From the NCBI GenBank assembly GCA_947462335.1, contig OX381709.1, forward strand, positions 83,638,622 to 83,702,621: a DNA stretch of 64,000 nt, read 5' to 3'. The DNA comes from Harmothoe impar. Lineage: Eukaryota > Annelida > Polychaeta > Phyllodocida > Polynoidae. A program made the translations under genes and the position numbers. Below, in pieces: positions 35,338 through 46,536 of the stretch; within the stretch, counting starts at the first letter, position 1, and each line of letters begins with the position of its first letter. The notes under the pieces were generated by a model, which was not told the origin of the DNA, ran no database searches, and saw nothing but the letters and a program-made list of their open reading frames with translations.

Positions 35338-35600
35338 GGAAGGCGTTTCACCGTATGTTGATATAAAATATAAGATACGGCCGAAAGATGCGGTCAAGAT
35401 GCGGACAAAATATCACCAAAGCAAATTTTCCGTTTCTTTTGACCCTCCGCATACCCTCCGTATCTTTTTTTATCAAATTCCAACATACACCCCTGCTATG
35501 CCGTATGTAGCAGTCAACATGCGGCCCTCCGTATGTTCACCTCCGTATGTTCTTCTTCTGACCCGCCGCATTTGAATTTGGCGCCATCGACCAGGCTACA
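35338..35600. repeat. Left terminal and subterminal repeats of Harbinger
   Basis: After the terminal repeat, short words recur in both directions: CCGTATGTTGA, ATACGGCCG, GATGCGG twice, CTCCGTATC, CCGTATGTA, and CTCCGTATGTTC twice. In known Harbinger elements such words near the ends are bound by the Myb-like partner; that role here is inferred. Confidence 0.75.
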
Positions 35601-35629
35601 TCCGGGGGAATACCCGGGGATTCCGTATC

Positions 35630-35668
35630 TGACGTCATACACACGTGACTTGTGGGCGCCGCCATTTG
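35630..35668 (+). promoter_or_regulatory. CRE and YY1-like promoter motifs of Myb gene
   Basis: TGACGTCA at 35,630-35,637 is a full CRE palindrome, followed by CACGTGAC and GCCGCCATTTGC (YY1-like). They lie about 80-115 bases before the start codon at 35,745. A TATA box is not seen. Promoter function is inferred from position and motifs. Confidence 0.5.
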
Positions 35669-35744
35669 CAATTTCTCAATAGTAAACACCGAGTCGGGCA
35701 AGCGTGCGGAAAGCGATTGTAAGCCACAACAACCACCAAACAAC

Positions 35745-38700
35745 ATGGGGAGAGTCAACAAAAGGGTAAGTAGCACATGTCCTTCCTGTGCCATTACATG
35801 CATCAGATAACATAGATTCCAGCAATGTACTTTGTTGTGAGTGTTATTCTGATTTTAATACATGAACATCGGTGCCAAAGTAGCCGGTCCGTTTTCCCGC
35901 TTTACGTGAAAGCAACTCAGATACTACCGGTACTGCTTGTATACACCCCTTACAACTGTATTATGCCAAAATATATCGCTTATTTCGATACTACTGTCCC
36001 CCTTTGTGTGATACACCATACAACATACCTTACATAGCATTTTCAATGAATTCAGGAAGATGATAGTACCTCAGAGGAGGAGGTCAGTGACAGCCAACCC
36101 CCCACTACCCAAAATCAAGCCGAATCAAAAAAAACAAGATCTTTCAAGGGCCTTTTAGGCAATCTGGATGCGCTCAGCCTGCTGCTGGGCACAAACAGAA
36201 AATTAACGGGCCAGCCTGCTTTCCCTATATTTCATGTATGTATTATGGCAATGTGAAAAAAAGCACTACACTTATTCTCCAGTTCCATGCTATGTTCATA
36301 TATCAGTCCGTTCTAAAAATTATTTTACATTATTATCATTCAAATACAACTGTGTCACGGGGTATATGTAATGTTTTGCAGCCCCCCCCCAACAAGGAAG
36401 ATCCGGAGTTTCAGTCATCAGAGGAAGAGGAAGAGATCAGTCCGACCGACTTCGAGGGAGATGGGGGCGACCAAGCCATATCGTATATCTTGGCTCTCAT
36501 CAAAAGGAACCGGGAAAAGAATGCTCGTGGAAAGGGGAAGGCCCCCTCCAGCGAACACCCGTCCAATGGTGGGCCTCATACCACACAGACCAAGAAAAGG
36601 AAGAGAGAGAGTGAAGACCCCACCTACATACCTCCTGCACCAGCAACTGTACCACAGGTAAACATGGAGCAGCCCTCAACCCCCACCCCCAAACGTGGTA
36701 GGGGGGGTAAGGGACGTGGGAAAGGGCGTGGAAAAACTGTTGCCAACGATTCAGTGGCATCCGGCTCTGCTGTGAATACCTCAAAGGCAGCTCGGGCCAA
36801 AAGTGAGCACTGGAGACCGGATGAACTTGAAGCGCTCATAAAGGGGGCGAACCACCTAAAGCCCGTCTTGAAGGGACGGTTTAAGCATGCCAGCGATGGG
36901 GTAGCACTGAAGAAGCTGGCATGGGGCGAGCTAGTTGGTGAGTATATTTAAAACATTATTCACATTCCTTTCATATGCACCCCAGCAAAGTGAGCAGTAT
37001 ACCGTATCATTTGATGTGAATCACTTTATTATGACATGCACCCCAGCTGTTTTACCTGTATACCGTATCATTTTGATTTTGTTCTATCTCTGTCATGTGT
37101 GTACCCTTACCATATTTAGCATAAAGTAAATCCTTTATCCCTGTTAAACGTCACAGTATACTACATGCTATATAAAGGACAGAACAATACATCTACTTGA
37201 CATTTCATTATATTCTCCTCCTTCTGCCAGACTATGTGGCAGCGAACGGTGGGCGCGACCGAGATGTTACAAAGTGTCAAAACAAGCTGAAATACTTCGT
37301 GCAGGAGAGCAAGAGGAAGGTACGCATACACATGTGGTTCTTGAAAAGTCACACTTTTTTTTTTGTTTTTATTTTACCACAGGTATTAAAACATATATGA
37401 ATATAGGATGCCAAAAAATATGCCTTTGTCTAAAATATCCAGTCCCATTATGACCTGTGTTACCTAGCTTATTACCACACCTTGCTCTAGGTCATTGTAA
37501 TCTTATTTATATTTTTTTCTATAGCGTCAACTGATAGATATGAAATACAAGACGGGCAGTGGACAGAGGGACGAGAAAGACCAGCTAAATGAACTGGAGC
37601 AGGCCGCATGCGATTATGCGGGGAAAGAAGTAATCCTAGGTGAGCATTCAGCCAAAGCGCATGATATATCTCCTTACTGTATACTCCACCTCAAGTGCCC
37701 ATATTTAATTTCCTTCCTTTGTACTGCGTATCATTTGAATTGAAGGAATGCCACATGCCATATGTATAACACATAGTACAGGTGAAAAAAATACATTTTT
37801 AATTCAATCTTTTATTTTACTGTGCTATAGGGATCGAAGGAATGCAGCCTCCCAGTATAAAAGGGGGCGGGCGGCCCCGGTTCGTTTCCTGTTACGATCC
37901 CGACCGAGCATCAAAGACTGACTATGCCGGCATGGGTCTGCCCTCTTCCGCACTAGCTGCTATAGCTGATGGGGACATGCTTAAAGACGACGAGGGTGAG
38001 ATATGTTTTAATCTTTTTACCCAAAAATAATATACCCCACATACATATGTGGATATATATTCCCTTTTTCTTGTTTTACCTGTGTGCTGAAAATAACTCT
38101 AAATACATTGACATTATATATGATTGTAAAATTCTTTTTGTCTGCAGTATTTTATGCTATTTTTGCTTCTGGATTTATGACTGTGGAATATATTGTTTTT
38201 TTATTTATTATACGGTAATAATATGGGTTACAGACACAGCAGAGATGTACCTACCTTCCCTTAACATATACCATATAGTACATGTACATGATGCAGCTAA
38301 TTCTATTTAACTTACAACATATACCAAGTCAAAACTTATGGTGTATTACATGTATTTTTCTATCCACAGAGGAAGACACGGCCGCTGGGGAGGAAAGTGG
38401 AGAGGAGGAGGAGTACAACGAGGTTCCAGATCCACCGCCCGCTGCCCTGCAAGCTGAGCCGGATGACGTGTCCACTACAGAAGCATGTGACGCCATGTTC
38501 GGGGATATCAACCGGTCTCCTATTCAACGTATTTCCCGCAGAGATATGTTAGATTTAGTCGCCAGAATAAATGCCAAAACAGCCGATCCGGAAGGCCAAT
38601 GCAGCAAAAAGAAAAAAGTATCCAAAACTGAATCCCTTCTTATGTCCTCCGGAAGAAGTAGCGGAGAGTCGCAATTGGCTATGGCACTCAAGACACTGAA

Positions 38701-40948
38701 GTTGAAAGTTTTGCCTCCAAAAACAAATCAGGCAGAGCCTGCAGTGCTTCCCAAACCTGCGGATAAACCTACTCCAAAACCTCCCTCTAAACCTTCTGCT
38801 GCTGATACTGCTCACCGTACTGCTCACCCTGGTCCAAGCATGCAGAAAAAACCTGAACGTGTTCGGGGGAGGAGACCATCTTTCTCTTCCATTTTGAACG
38901 AGGAGGAGATTGACTTAACTTCTCAACACTCTTCTCCGGGTCCCGTTTCACATGTGGACACGGATGACGCCAACAAGAAGCATTACTCGGAGGAGGAGGT
39001 AGCCGAGCTGATACATTTGGCGCTGAAAGGGAAGTTTGAAACCAGTACCCCTAAACATAAACCCCCCCCTGCAGAGCCTGTTCTACCAGATCCCATAGAA
39101 ACAGAGGAAGAAGAAATAGAACCTGATTTTGTACCAATGAAAACCCCACATCACACTCCTGCCTTGTCCCATATACAACGCACCGCATCTGCTAACCTGA
39201 AAGCCCTATTCAAATCTTTTACGGAGGAAAAAGCACAGGAGGATTTCAGTGAAGCTATAAGAAAAGAAATGGAAAAAGTCACATTGGCTTTCAGAGATAA
39301 CCTGAAGACAATGGCGGATGACCAGGCCAACTGCCAGCAGGATATGGCCAGGTGTAACCGGGAAATGAAAGACAGCACCAGAACTGTCGTGATAGCTGTA
39401 TCTGACAATGCGAAGCAAATCGCTGAGGCGATGAAGAAACAACAAGAGCAGCTAGATACCTGGACAGCAGAGTCAGCTGCCAACACTGCGCAGAACAACG
39501 AGGAATTTATTGCCATTACAGACAAACTGTCTGATCATGTTCTTGGCAAACAGGCCGCAATGGTGCAACAACTGAATTTAGTCAGAGGTGCTATTACCAA
39601 TACGGGTGTCCGTGTTGCGAAAGCAGAGGAAACTATGATGTCAGGCGTAGTGGGTATGGTGGACAGTCTGACCACTCTAGCCAACAGCATTAAGGACTTG
39701 ATGACGGATGTACAGAGCGTGGCAGAGATGCATAAAAAGGAGAGCGAGAGAGCCAACTCTGCTCTTGCTTTGTTGACTAGGAACTTTGAGATCCTCGCGG
39801 TGGCACAGGGGAAGCTAAACCGGGCACATGTAGTGAATTCTGTTATTTCATGTAAGTATGACATATGTTGGTCCTTCGGGAAACAAGCTACCTGCTCCTT
39901 TACTTACCATATGTTATCCACCTCAGTATATGTATGCTCTGGTTTTTATGTACTGCAGAAATCAAAACATTGTGAGGATATTATAAAATGATTTTATCCG
40001 TTTATATGTTTCAAGTACAACTCTAAATACAGAAATATGTGATCGAACAATGTTTTATTATTTTTCACTGGTAATTAAATGTATATGTGTAATTCTTTTC
40101 TCAGTGAACAAGAGCAGCGTGGAGGAACCGGAGGAGGAGGATCAGAACAGAAACCCGTTACCGTCTACTTCAAACATCACAGCCAGTTTGACGCATCCCG
40201 AGCCACCCAAACAGGGAGAGGAGGCGAATTACCTGTGTTCCCCCAAGCCCCAGCTTCATCCAACAAAATGTGTGGTTAACGCTCATGGTAAGCACGCTAT
40301 ATACCATATCTTTATTTTCATATTCTTTCTTCCATATGAAAGTATGTATCTACGGTACCGTAAAATGCACAAAATATGTATCACACGTACACATGTATCA
40401 ACACTGTATAAGTTAATACCATATCTTTTTTCCCTTTATATGTTTACACACATATCTGTATGCTAGCAACAAGGGAGAAAATCACAACATTCTTTTCAAT
40501 TGTATCTCTCTATAGCCAATCTCTTGAAAGAAGATTGTACTTGTAACAACCGGTCCCACAGTGTATTATACAACAATTTGTTTTCCCCCTTGACATATAT
40601 ATCAACAATTGTATGTGAATAAAAAGAGCCAGAATATATTACAGTGTAAAATTTAATGCATGCTTAAATTACATTGACTTAAATTTTTTTCCTTTCTTTA
40701 TAGTCATACAGACGGAGGACGTCAATTCCGACAGTGGACTGCCACACTACCAGGTCCTGAACAAGGATGAGGTAGTGCTGATCCAGGAAGTAGCAGACGA
40801 CGTGGAGCAGAACATGGAACCGGCAGTAACCGACGAAGAACACGTGCAAATGGTTCTAGGTTTAGCATCGGCGGAGGAGAGCGAGAGTGAAGTGACAACA
40901 CTACCCAAAAGATCCACGCGAGTGAAAACCAGGAAAAATCCAAAATGA
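35745..40948 (+). CDS. Harbinger Myb/SANT-like DNA-binding protein, nine exons
   Basis: The model joins 35,745-35,765, 36,056-36,235, 36,382-36,937, 37,231-37,319, 37,525-37,639, 37,831-37,995, 38,370-39,851, 40,105-40,287 and 40,704-40,948. Every intron has GT...AG ends and the frame stays open through all joins, giving 1,011 residues. There is an acidic N-terminal region, a Lys/Gly/Arg tract (KRGRGGKGRGKGRGK) likely to serve nuclear entry, and a Myb/SANT-like trihelix domain at about residues 205-290 (HWRPDELEALI, LKKLAWGELV, CQNKLKYFV) split by intron 3. Then come a Pro/acidic region and a long predicted coiled coil (about 640-865) in exon 7, and a basic C-terminus. In this family the Myb partner binds transposon ends and recruits the transposase. 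It is longer than the usual few hundred residues. Start and exon borders are by eye. Confidence 0.85.
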
Positions 40949-41062
40949 AAAGCAGCCGGACTGGGTTGAACTGTATATATTTTAACACAAGGGGGTTGCA
41001 TGTCATAATACTCCACGGCGCTGTTATACACCGAAATATATTTCACGTTATATTTGTTGGTA

Positions 41063-41172
41063 CAGAATTCATGTATATCAGGTAGTTCATGTTGAAACAT
41101 AAGTTGACTGCTTGTCGCAGAATTCATGTATATTAGGTAGTTCATGTTGTAAGATAAGTTCACTGCTTGTCG
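41063..41172. repeat. 55-bp tandem duplication between convergent genes
   Basis: Two adjacent copies start CAGAATTCATGTATAT at 41,063 and 41,118 and differ at a few bases. The second copy includes the transposase stop codon and its last three codons, so the duplication copied the end of the gene into the 3' flank. Confidence 0.85.
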
Positions 41173-43269
41173 CGTTTGACAGCCTCCGGGTTGAAGTACC
41201 TGCTGATGTACTCTTTACGCATGTTATTGAAGGGGACGCGTTCTCCCGCTGCCACATTCACGGGTTGCTCCACAGGTGCTTTGTAGCCGACGAAGGAATC
41301 CTTGGCGTAGAAGTCCTTCTTGATTGGGAGTCCGGCAATTCTAGCACAGTTGTTCAGTGCTACACATGCCTCTATGATGCGCCCAGCTCGTACGGGTTCG
41401 TGGAAGAGATATCCTCCACTTGTATCGAGACACCTACCGAAACAGATACATTTTAATGTTACATAGTATTAGGGTTTTATATTGTGAGACATATCAGGTA
41501 TGGTGCTATTTAATTGTATTTTAACATGTCTCTTTTAGTGTTAGGTATATATCAGAAGGATCATGGCAGAATGTACAGAGGTACATGTGTTATATGAATG
41601 ATTACTGGACAGGCTGTTTTGATGTACACATTTGTACAGTGTCATAGTATTATGTGTATCATTAAGAGGAGATAATTTTGGGCATAGTGTTATGTGGTAC
41701 TACCCTAGCCAGGTATGGAGTATTTTTTGATATGATATGCAACATGTAATGTGATATTACCTCCAACGCTGCTTTACGTTTCCGATCACTCGCTCCACCA
41801 AGGATCTGGTTTTACGGTGCCATTTGTTGTAGGCCACATCGTCTGCAGTGTACTCTACTTTGGTCGGAGTAAGCAGGTAGTCTGTCAATATGTATCTGTA
41901 GTAGAACAAAGTGTGTGATATATTTCTGTATGATATGGACAAATGAGTGAGAGAAACAACATGTATATTTTTGATAAAAGTTTTTGTCTTAGGACAAACT
42001 ATTACTGTGCTATGCCAAACTCAGGTCATACAAAATATATATTTATTTTTTGGTTCTTAGTTGTACTGTAAGGAATAACTATTAATCTGCTATGCCAAAG
42101 TCAGGGCACAGGAAAATTAAATTATTTTACTTACCCAGAATCTCCCAACAGGAAGAACCCTTTAAAGTCATTCCTCTCCCCCAGGAACTTGATTTCACTT
42201 CCGTTCATAATGTATATGTCATTCTGGGAGCCTGGGTATGACGCGTCCACATGACGTACTATCCCGTCCAGATCACATATGATCTGCAAAATATAACATT
42301 CCATTTTTGGGTTACATGTGTGTGAAATATTTTTATTTTTACCCGTTCAAAGGTACATATAGAATCTAAGTCAACTGTTATATAGCGATAAGATTGTGCT
42401 CTACTATTTTTTCAAATAGGGACAACATATGTTATGCATGCAAAGTTTCATGTTTTTTGTGTACTTTGATTTTACTCACCATGGCGTTTATACTATAATA
42501 GCCTTTGTAGCAGTAGTATTGGTTTTCGTCACGGGTATAACCCCGAGGGCAGGCTATTGGTATGTGAGTACCGTCAACTAGTCCAAACAGTTTGGGTTTC
42601 TTCATTTTCTTGTACCAACGATACGCCAGGTTAGCTTTGTCATTCGTGCTGTCTGGCCAGCTGACATATCGGGCAAGGTTGTAATGAAAGAAGTCAGAAA
42701 CTGACTTGACTGCTCTGCATACGGTACTGCGGGACACACCGTGCACATCCGCTATGTCGGTGTAGTTTGACCCCGTGGCAAAGTAGCGTATAGCTACACA
42801 GAACTGTTTTAAAATAAAAAATCATTTTGTTACACTTTAATTACTGCCTTGTTTTATTTCATTTGGGATAGTAGAATACATTCAGTCATATCACATATGA
42901 AGGGAACATGAGTCATGTATATGGAAAAAGCATAACAGTATAGATAGCATATTATGAGTGCAGGGCAGAAGCCAAAATCAAACTTAATATAAATGGAGAA
43001 AAAAATAACAACATAGGAAGAAGGGAACACATATAGCCATAGTGGGGTGTAGTGGTGGTACATACCTTTATCCTATGTGGTACAGCATGTTTGCCCCGTA
43101 ACAACTTGTCCTCTAGGCTGTCCACATAGTCTTTTATCAGGCATTTGGTGATTGCCTTCGTAAGGCGGTATCGCTGAAGGAATTTCTTCTCCCCATACTT
43201 GATGAAGGGATCCACCCGCTGGTAATACTCTCTTTGAGTCTGAAGCACATACCCTATCCTGGGACCCAT
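41160..43269 (-). CDS. HARBI1-like DDE transposase, five exons
   Basis: Exons on the minus strand are 43,269-43,066, 42,803-42,480, 42,283-42,135, 41,895-41,761 and 41,433-41,160. All introns are GT-AG and the joined frame is open for 361 residues, the normal HARBI1 size. The start is an ATG in GCCAAGATGG context; a longer frame upstream has no ATG. An N-terminal helix-turn-helix (RYFATGSNYTDIADVHGVS followed by RSTVCRAV) comes before the DDE_4 nuclease. The catalytic residues are the first Asp in LVDGTHIPI (exon 2), the second in LLGDSGY (split by intron 3), and Glu in SLVERVIGNVKQRW (exon 4). ACVALNNCARIAG follows, as in the family. It cuts and pastes the element with the Myb partner. No lesion is seen. 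Confidence 0.93.
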
Positions 43270-43379
43270 CTTGGCTCTATCCAAATAGTGCGCCAAAATA
43301 TATCGGGGTCAAGGGTCAAGGGTCAACTGCCAAGGTGAAGGTCGCTGAATTTGGCCAATACATATAGTGCAGAATTGAC

Positions 43380-43687
43380 ATACGGCCGACTATACACACA
43401 TACGGCCCTAAAAAACAGGGTATATGTGCATTATTTGACATAGCACCCCCCCCCCTACCCCTCCGTATATCTTGTAGCAAATACGCCAAAGATGCGGAAT
43501 TTTTGTGCTCCGTATGTTGAGCTGAAACGCAATTATCGCCGTATGTGAATACGGAGGGCCGTATGTACATACGGCCTCCGTATGTTTTTCCGTAAGATGC
43601 GGACATGTTGAGCTGAAACGCAAAAATGAACTGAAACGCAAAAATACGACATACGGACCCTCCGTATGATACGGTGAAACGGCTTCC
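43380..43687. repeat. Right terminal and subterminal repeats of Harbinger
   Basis: CATACGGCC, CTCCGTATG, GATGCGG and their inverses recur about a dozen times. They include the perfect 20-bp palindrome GGCCGTATGTACATACGGCC near 43,558-43,577. The same words fill the left end. Confidence 0.75.
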
Positions 43688-44168
43688 TGGCAATACACAA
43701 CCTACTAAATACTGGTGTGCATGCTTGGGGGACCTTGGGTAAGGTGGTGTGCCAGCACACAGACCAGAGGGTCACCCTCAGTGTGGGTTAGGGCAGAGGA
43801 GGCTATAGGCACAAGGCTTGCCCAGTCTAGCACATAGGGTGAGCTTCTTCACACAGGGCTCACCCTACCTTGCTCTATGGGCAATGCTCGCACTAGTCTC
43901 ACCCTTCCTCACCCCAGTTTCCTGGGAAGTTTCTCCAAGGCTATAAAGTTCAGCCCACCATTTTATGATAACCTCAGTGAATGAAGGAGGGGAACATTGG
44001 ATAAAAAACATAGGGCCTGCTGGCTGGCAAGAGACATACTCTCATAAGTAGGCAGTGAGAAAGGGTTAAGATGGGAGGATGCTTATGGAAAGGGAATTCT
44101 TATAAGTATAGGCAGTGTTTGACAGAGAAACCATTGCCAAGACATCTTCAACTTACAGAGTGAGCCAA

Positions 44169-44528
44169 CACTGAAAATCCATAGATTGAAAGGGTTAGTC
44201 AGTACAGACTATCCTAGGTTGGTCATATGAGTGTTAGTCATAATGGCAAAGTTATGTTCAAAAATGACCGAGGGGGTCAGTCAGTAGTGGCTAACCTAGG
44301 TTCATCATTGGTGTGGTGTATTTGTATACCACTAGTTGGGGCCACCTGTCATGACCACTCAGTGGCTCTCCTTGGAAATAAAAAGACTAAGGTGGGTTGG
44401 TCAGTACTGACCAACCTTACAATAATAATTGACCTAGGTTGGGCGTATAGGGAGCCAAAAAATGACTAACTAGGTTAGGCACTAGTGACTGAGAGGTTGG
44501 GCGTATAGGGAGCCTAGGAATATCAGTG
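44169..44528. mobile_element. 360-bp MITE with CACTGAAAATCC ends, copy 1
   Basis: It starts CACTGAAAATCC and ends GGAATATCAGTG, an imperfect inverted repeat. A near-identical copy lies at 61,146-61,504. The interior has TAGGTTGGTC and GGTTGGTCAGTACTGACCAA, with inverted words. Sequence at about 44,090-44,168, just before it, is a diverged copy of the tandem-unit block seen near 20,905-20,995. Confidence 0.75.
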
Positions 44529-44649
44529 AAGTGATGCTGCACCTCATGGTGGGTTTGGGGTACCATACCAAAGCTGTATTGGCAATGCTGCCCCTCAGAC
44601 CGGTCCTTGTGAGTGGTTGGTTTGAAGTAGCCAGATCCACACTGTTAGA

Positions 44650-45055
44650 AGTAAGTACTGTAGCTGAACAGTATAAAAGGAGGTATTTTTGGTTTCCAGT
44701 ATCACATACTATACTCACCTACTGTAGAACACTAGACACAGGAGATCATGGGTTCAAATCCCACATTGGCACAATATGCATTACTGTTGTTTTTATCTAT
44801 AGAATATCGAAATTATACATGTACATATTCAAATGTTCACTAGCTAACATTTCTATATCAATATATGTGGAAATACATGTCAAATGGGTTAAAGAAATGT
44901 GAAAAGAAAAACGTATTTCTCATTGTGCCAAGGTTAGCCTCAAATCCATGATCTCCTGTGTGTGGTATTCTACAGTAGGTGAGTGTAGCTGTACAGCATT
45001 TGATACTGGAAACCAAAAATAACCCCTTTTATACTGTGCAACTACAGTATATCTC
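44650..45055. repeat. Inverted pair of tRNA-like repeats
   Basis: The left arm (about 44,650-44,775) holds AGTATAAAAGGAGG, TTTTTGGTTTCCAGTATCA and GAGATCATGGGTTCAAATCC (B-box-like). The right arm (about 44,925-45,055) is its inverse with mismatches. About 150 AT-rich bases separate the arms. It could fold into a long hairpin. Confidence 0.65.
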
Positions 45056-45370
45056 GCTGTGCAGCTACACTAACTTCCGACAGTGCAGGGCTGACGCCAG
45101 CCGAGTACAAACCCTTTTCCTGGTGCAGAACAATATCTTGGTATACCATCATAAAACTAAGATTATTAACATTTATAATAAGAATCAAGTTATGTTACTT
45201 GTACCATTTAAAATGGCATTTATTGTTTACCTAGATAATAGTTGTTACTTTTCAAATCGGTTAAATAGAGAATTCACTGGGGGCCTTAAAGTATCAAGGA
45301 CCGCATAATACTTTGATGACAGTCCCACAGACTCCTCATAATGCACAGGCAGGTTACTATAGCCACTGCT

Positions 45371-45565
45371 TCATGACATACTGTACCATCGTATTTAAGC
45401 GCCTGGCGCATATAACTTTGGAGGGGTGTTTACTCCCGGTGCTTATTCAAGATCCAGTTTTAGTGCTTAAGAGTAATTTCAAGACCCTCATACCCCCGGC
45501 GCTTATACGAGATCGGCGCTTATTCAATACCCGGCGCTTAAATGCAATGGTACGGTATGTCATGA
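45371..45565. mobile_element. MITE with ATTTAAGCGCC inverted ends
   Basis: Arms of about 33 bp run from TCATGACATACTGTACC to ATTTAAGCGCC, and the inverse closes the element. The interior repeats GGCGCTTAT and CGGTGCTTAT. Related sequence with GGCGCTTTTAC and TTTAGTGCTTAAG lies at about 60,630-60,770. Confidence 0.65.
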
Positions 45566-45805
45566 TTTAGCGACATGACATCCTTAAAGAGTTACATGCC
45601 GGGTAAATGCCACCTAGAGCCACTCAAATATCAAAATGACCTTTCCGCGACATTTGCATGGCATTACTGACATTAAGTCGCTTAAAAAGTGACTTTAGGC
45701 GTACAAAGTTTGCTTAAATGCCAATGTTCATGCAGTGCAGTGTATGGTGGTTTGTGATAGAGTAGGACGCCGTGAGAAAGTCGTTCTTTGGTTACTCCAG
45801 CTTAA

Positions 45806-46410
45806 CCCTTGAAGGACAGCATTTCGATAAAAGGCAATATTTGTTAACGTAAAGCACCAATACAGCCCCATTGACTAGATGGCCAGCACTTCAGCATGGC
45901 ATCTTGCCGACCCTTTCAAAATGCATCAACCCTAGAAGGATGCTTAAATGCAGCACTGGGGTGTTACTCACCCGGGCTGCACTAATCATTGGCGGATCCA
46001 TGGAGGGGGCCCGACGGGCCTTGGCCCCCCCCAAAAAAAAAAAGAAAAAAAAAGAGGAAGAATAGAAAAGAAAAAAGAAAAAAGAAGAAAAGAGGGAAAG
46101 AGATATATAGAGATTGTGGAGTATGATTCATAGGGCCTGACAGGGGGCCCCTGATTTGGATGGGGGGGGGGGTTCTTAAAATGCATGAGAATGCACCATT
46201 TCAAGGGTAGATCAACAAAATTTTCCTGGGGGGCATGCCCCCATACCCCCTTGATACAGCTGATGCGCTTCGCGCGCGGGAAACAGATAGTCACCCTAGG
46301 TTGGCCAGGTTTGGACCCCCCCCTCTAGACAATCCTGGATCCGCCACTGACTAATGTATCATGACGACCAAAGGTATAGCACATTAAAGCACTATGCTGT
46401 CATTAAAGGG
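45806..46410. mobile_element. TTAA hairpin element, interrupted by a hAT MITE
   Basis: The left end TTAACCCTTGAAGGACAGC and the right end GCTGTCATTAAAGGG match the family terminus. The interior has the family words (CACCAATACAGCCCC, GGGCTGCA, GTATCATGACGACC). A 363-bp MITE splits it at 45,987-46,349. Confidence 0.65.
45987..46349. mobile_element. hAT-like MITE, 363 bp, nested
   Basis: The left end CATTGGCGGATCCATGG and the right end CCTGGATCCGCCACTG are inverted. ACTAAT directly flanks both ends (45,981-45,986 and 46,350-46,355). The interior has G/C runs and an A/G-rich tract (46,028-46,110). The CAGTGGCGGATCC terminus is common among hAT MITEs in animals. Confidence 0.8.
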
Positions 46411-46536
46411 TTTATACAGCTAATCCGCCCTGCCCCTTTGCCCAGGTCGTGTAGGTATGCAGGTGAGTGCTGCTGCCACCCAATAAGGGAGCTACTGGTG
46501 GGTGCTGGGGCATGGGGAAATGCAGGCCTTTCTTAA

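Larger units (their letters stand above)
35338..43687. mobile_element. PIF/Harbinger DNA transposon, 8,350 bp, two genes
   Basis: The ends are inverted repeats GGAAGGCGTTTCACCGTAT (left) and GGAAGCCGTTTCACCGTAT (right, read inward), with one mismatch. Both subterminal regions are packed with CCGTATG and GATGCGG words. Inside are a Myb/SANT-like gene and a HARBI1-like transposase gene pointing at each other, the two-gene set that defines Harbinger elements. Both genes can be modelled without stops, so this may be an active or recently active copy. The usual 3-bp target duplication is not clear: the flanks read CAT and TGG. Confidence 0.92.
34270..43926. mobile_element. Older inverted-repeat element split by the Harbinger insertion
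   Basis: The left end CCCAGGAAACTGGGGTGAGG (34,270) is matched by its exact inverse at 43,907-43,926. Both sides then hold GGTGAGG and TGAGC-rich sequence. Removing the Harbinger element leaves about 1.3 kb. No clear target duplication is visible (only AA on both sides). An alternative is that two copies of one repeat happen to lie in opposite directions. Confidence 0.5.

Noticed and set aside
36238..36381. Upstream part of the long frame that precedes the SANT-encoding exon
   Set aside because: It is intronic: a GTATGT donor at 36,236 and a TTTTGCAG acceptor at 36,381 bound it, and its residues are AT-biased.
39151..39864. Minus-strand frames of 79-124 residues
   Set aside because: They are shadows of the large seventh exon of the Myb-like gene.
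35335..43690. A 3-bp target duplication for the Harbinger element
   Set aside because: The flanking triplets are CAT and TGG. TGG matches only if the left terminal repeat is shortened by two bases, which breaks its symmetry, so no duplication is claimed.
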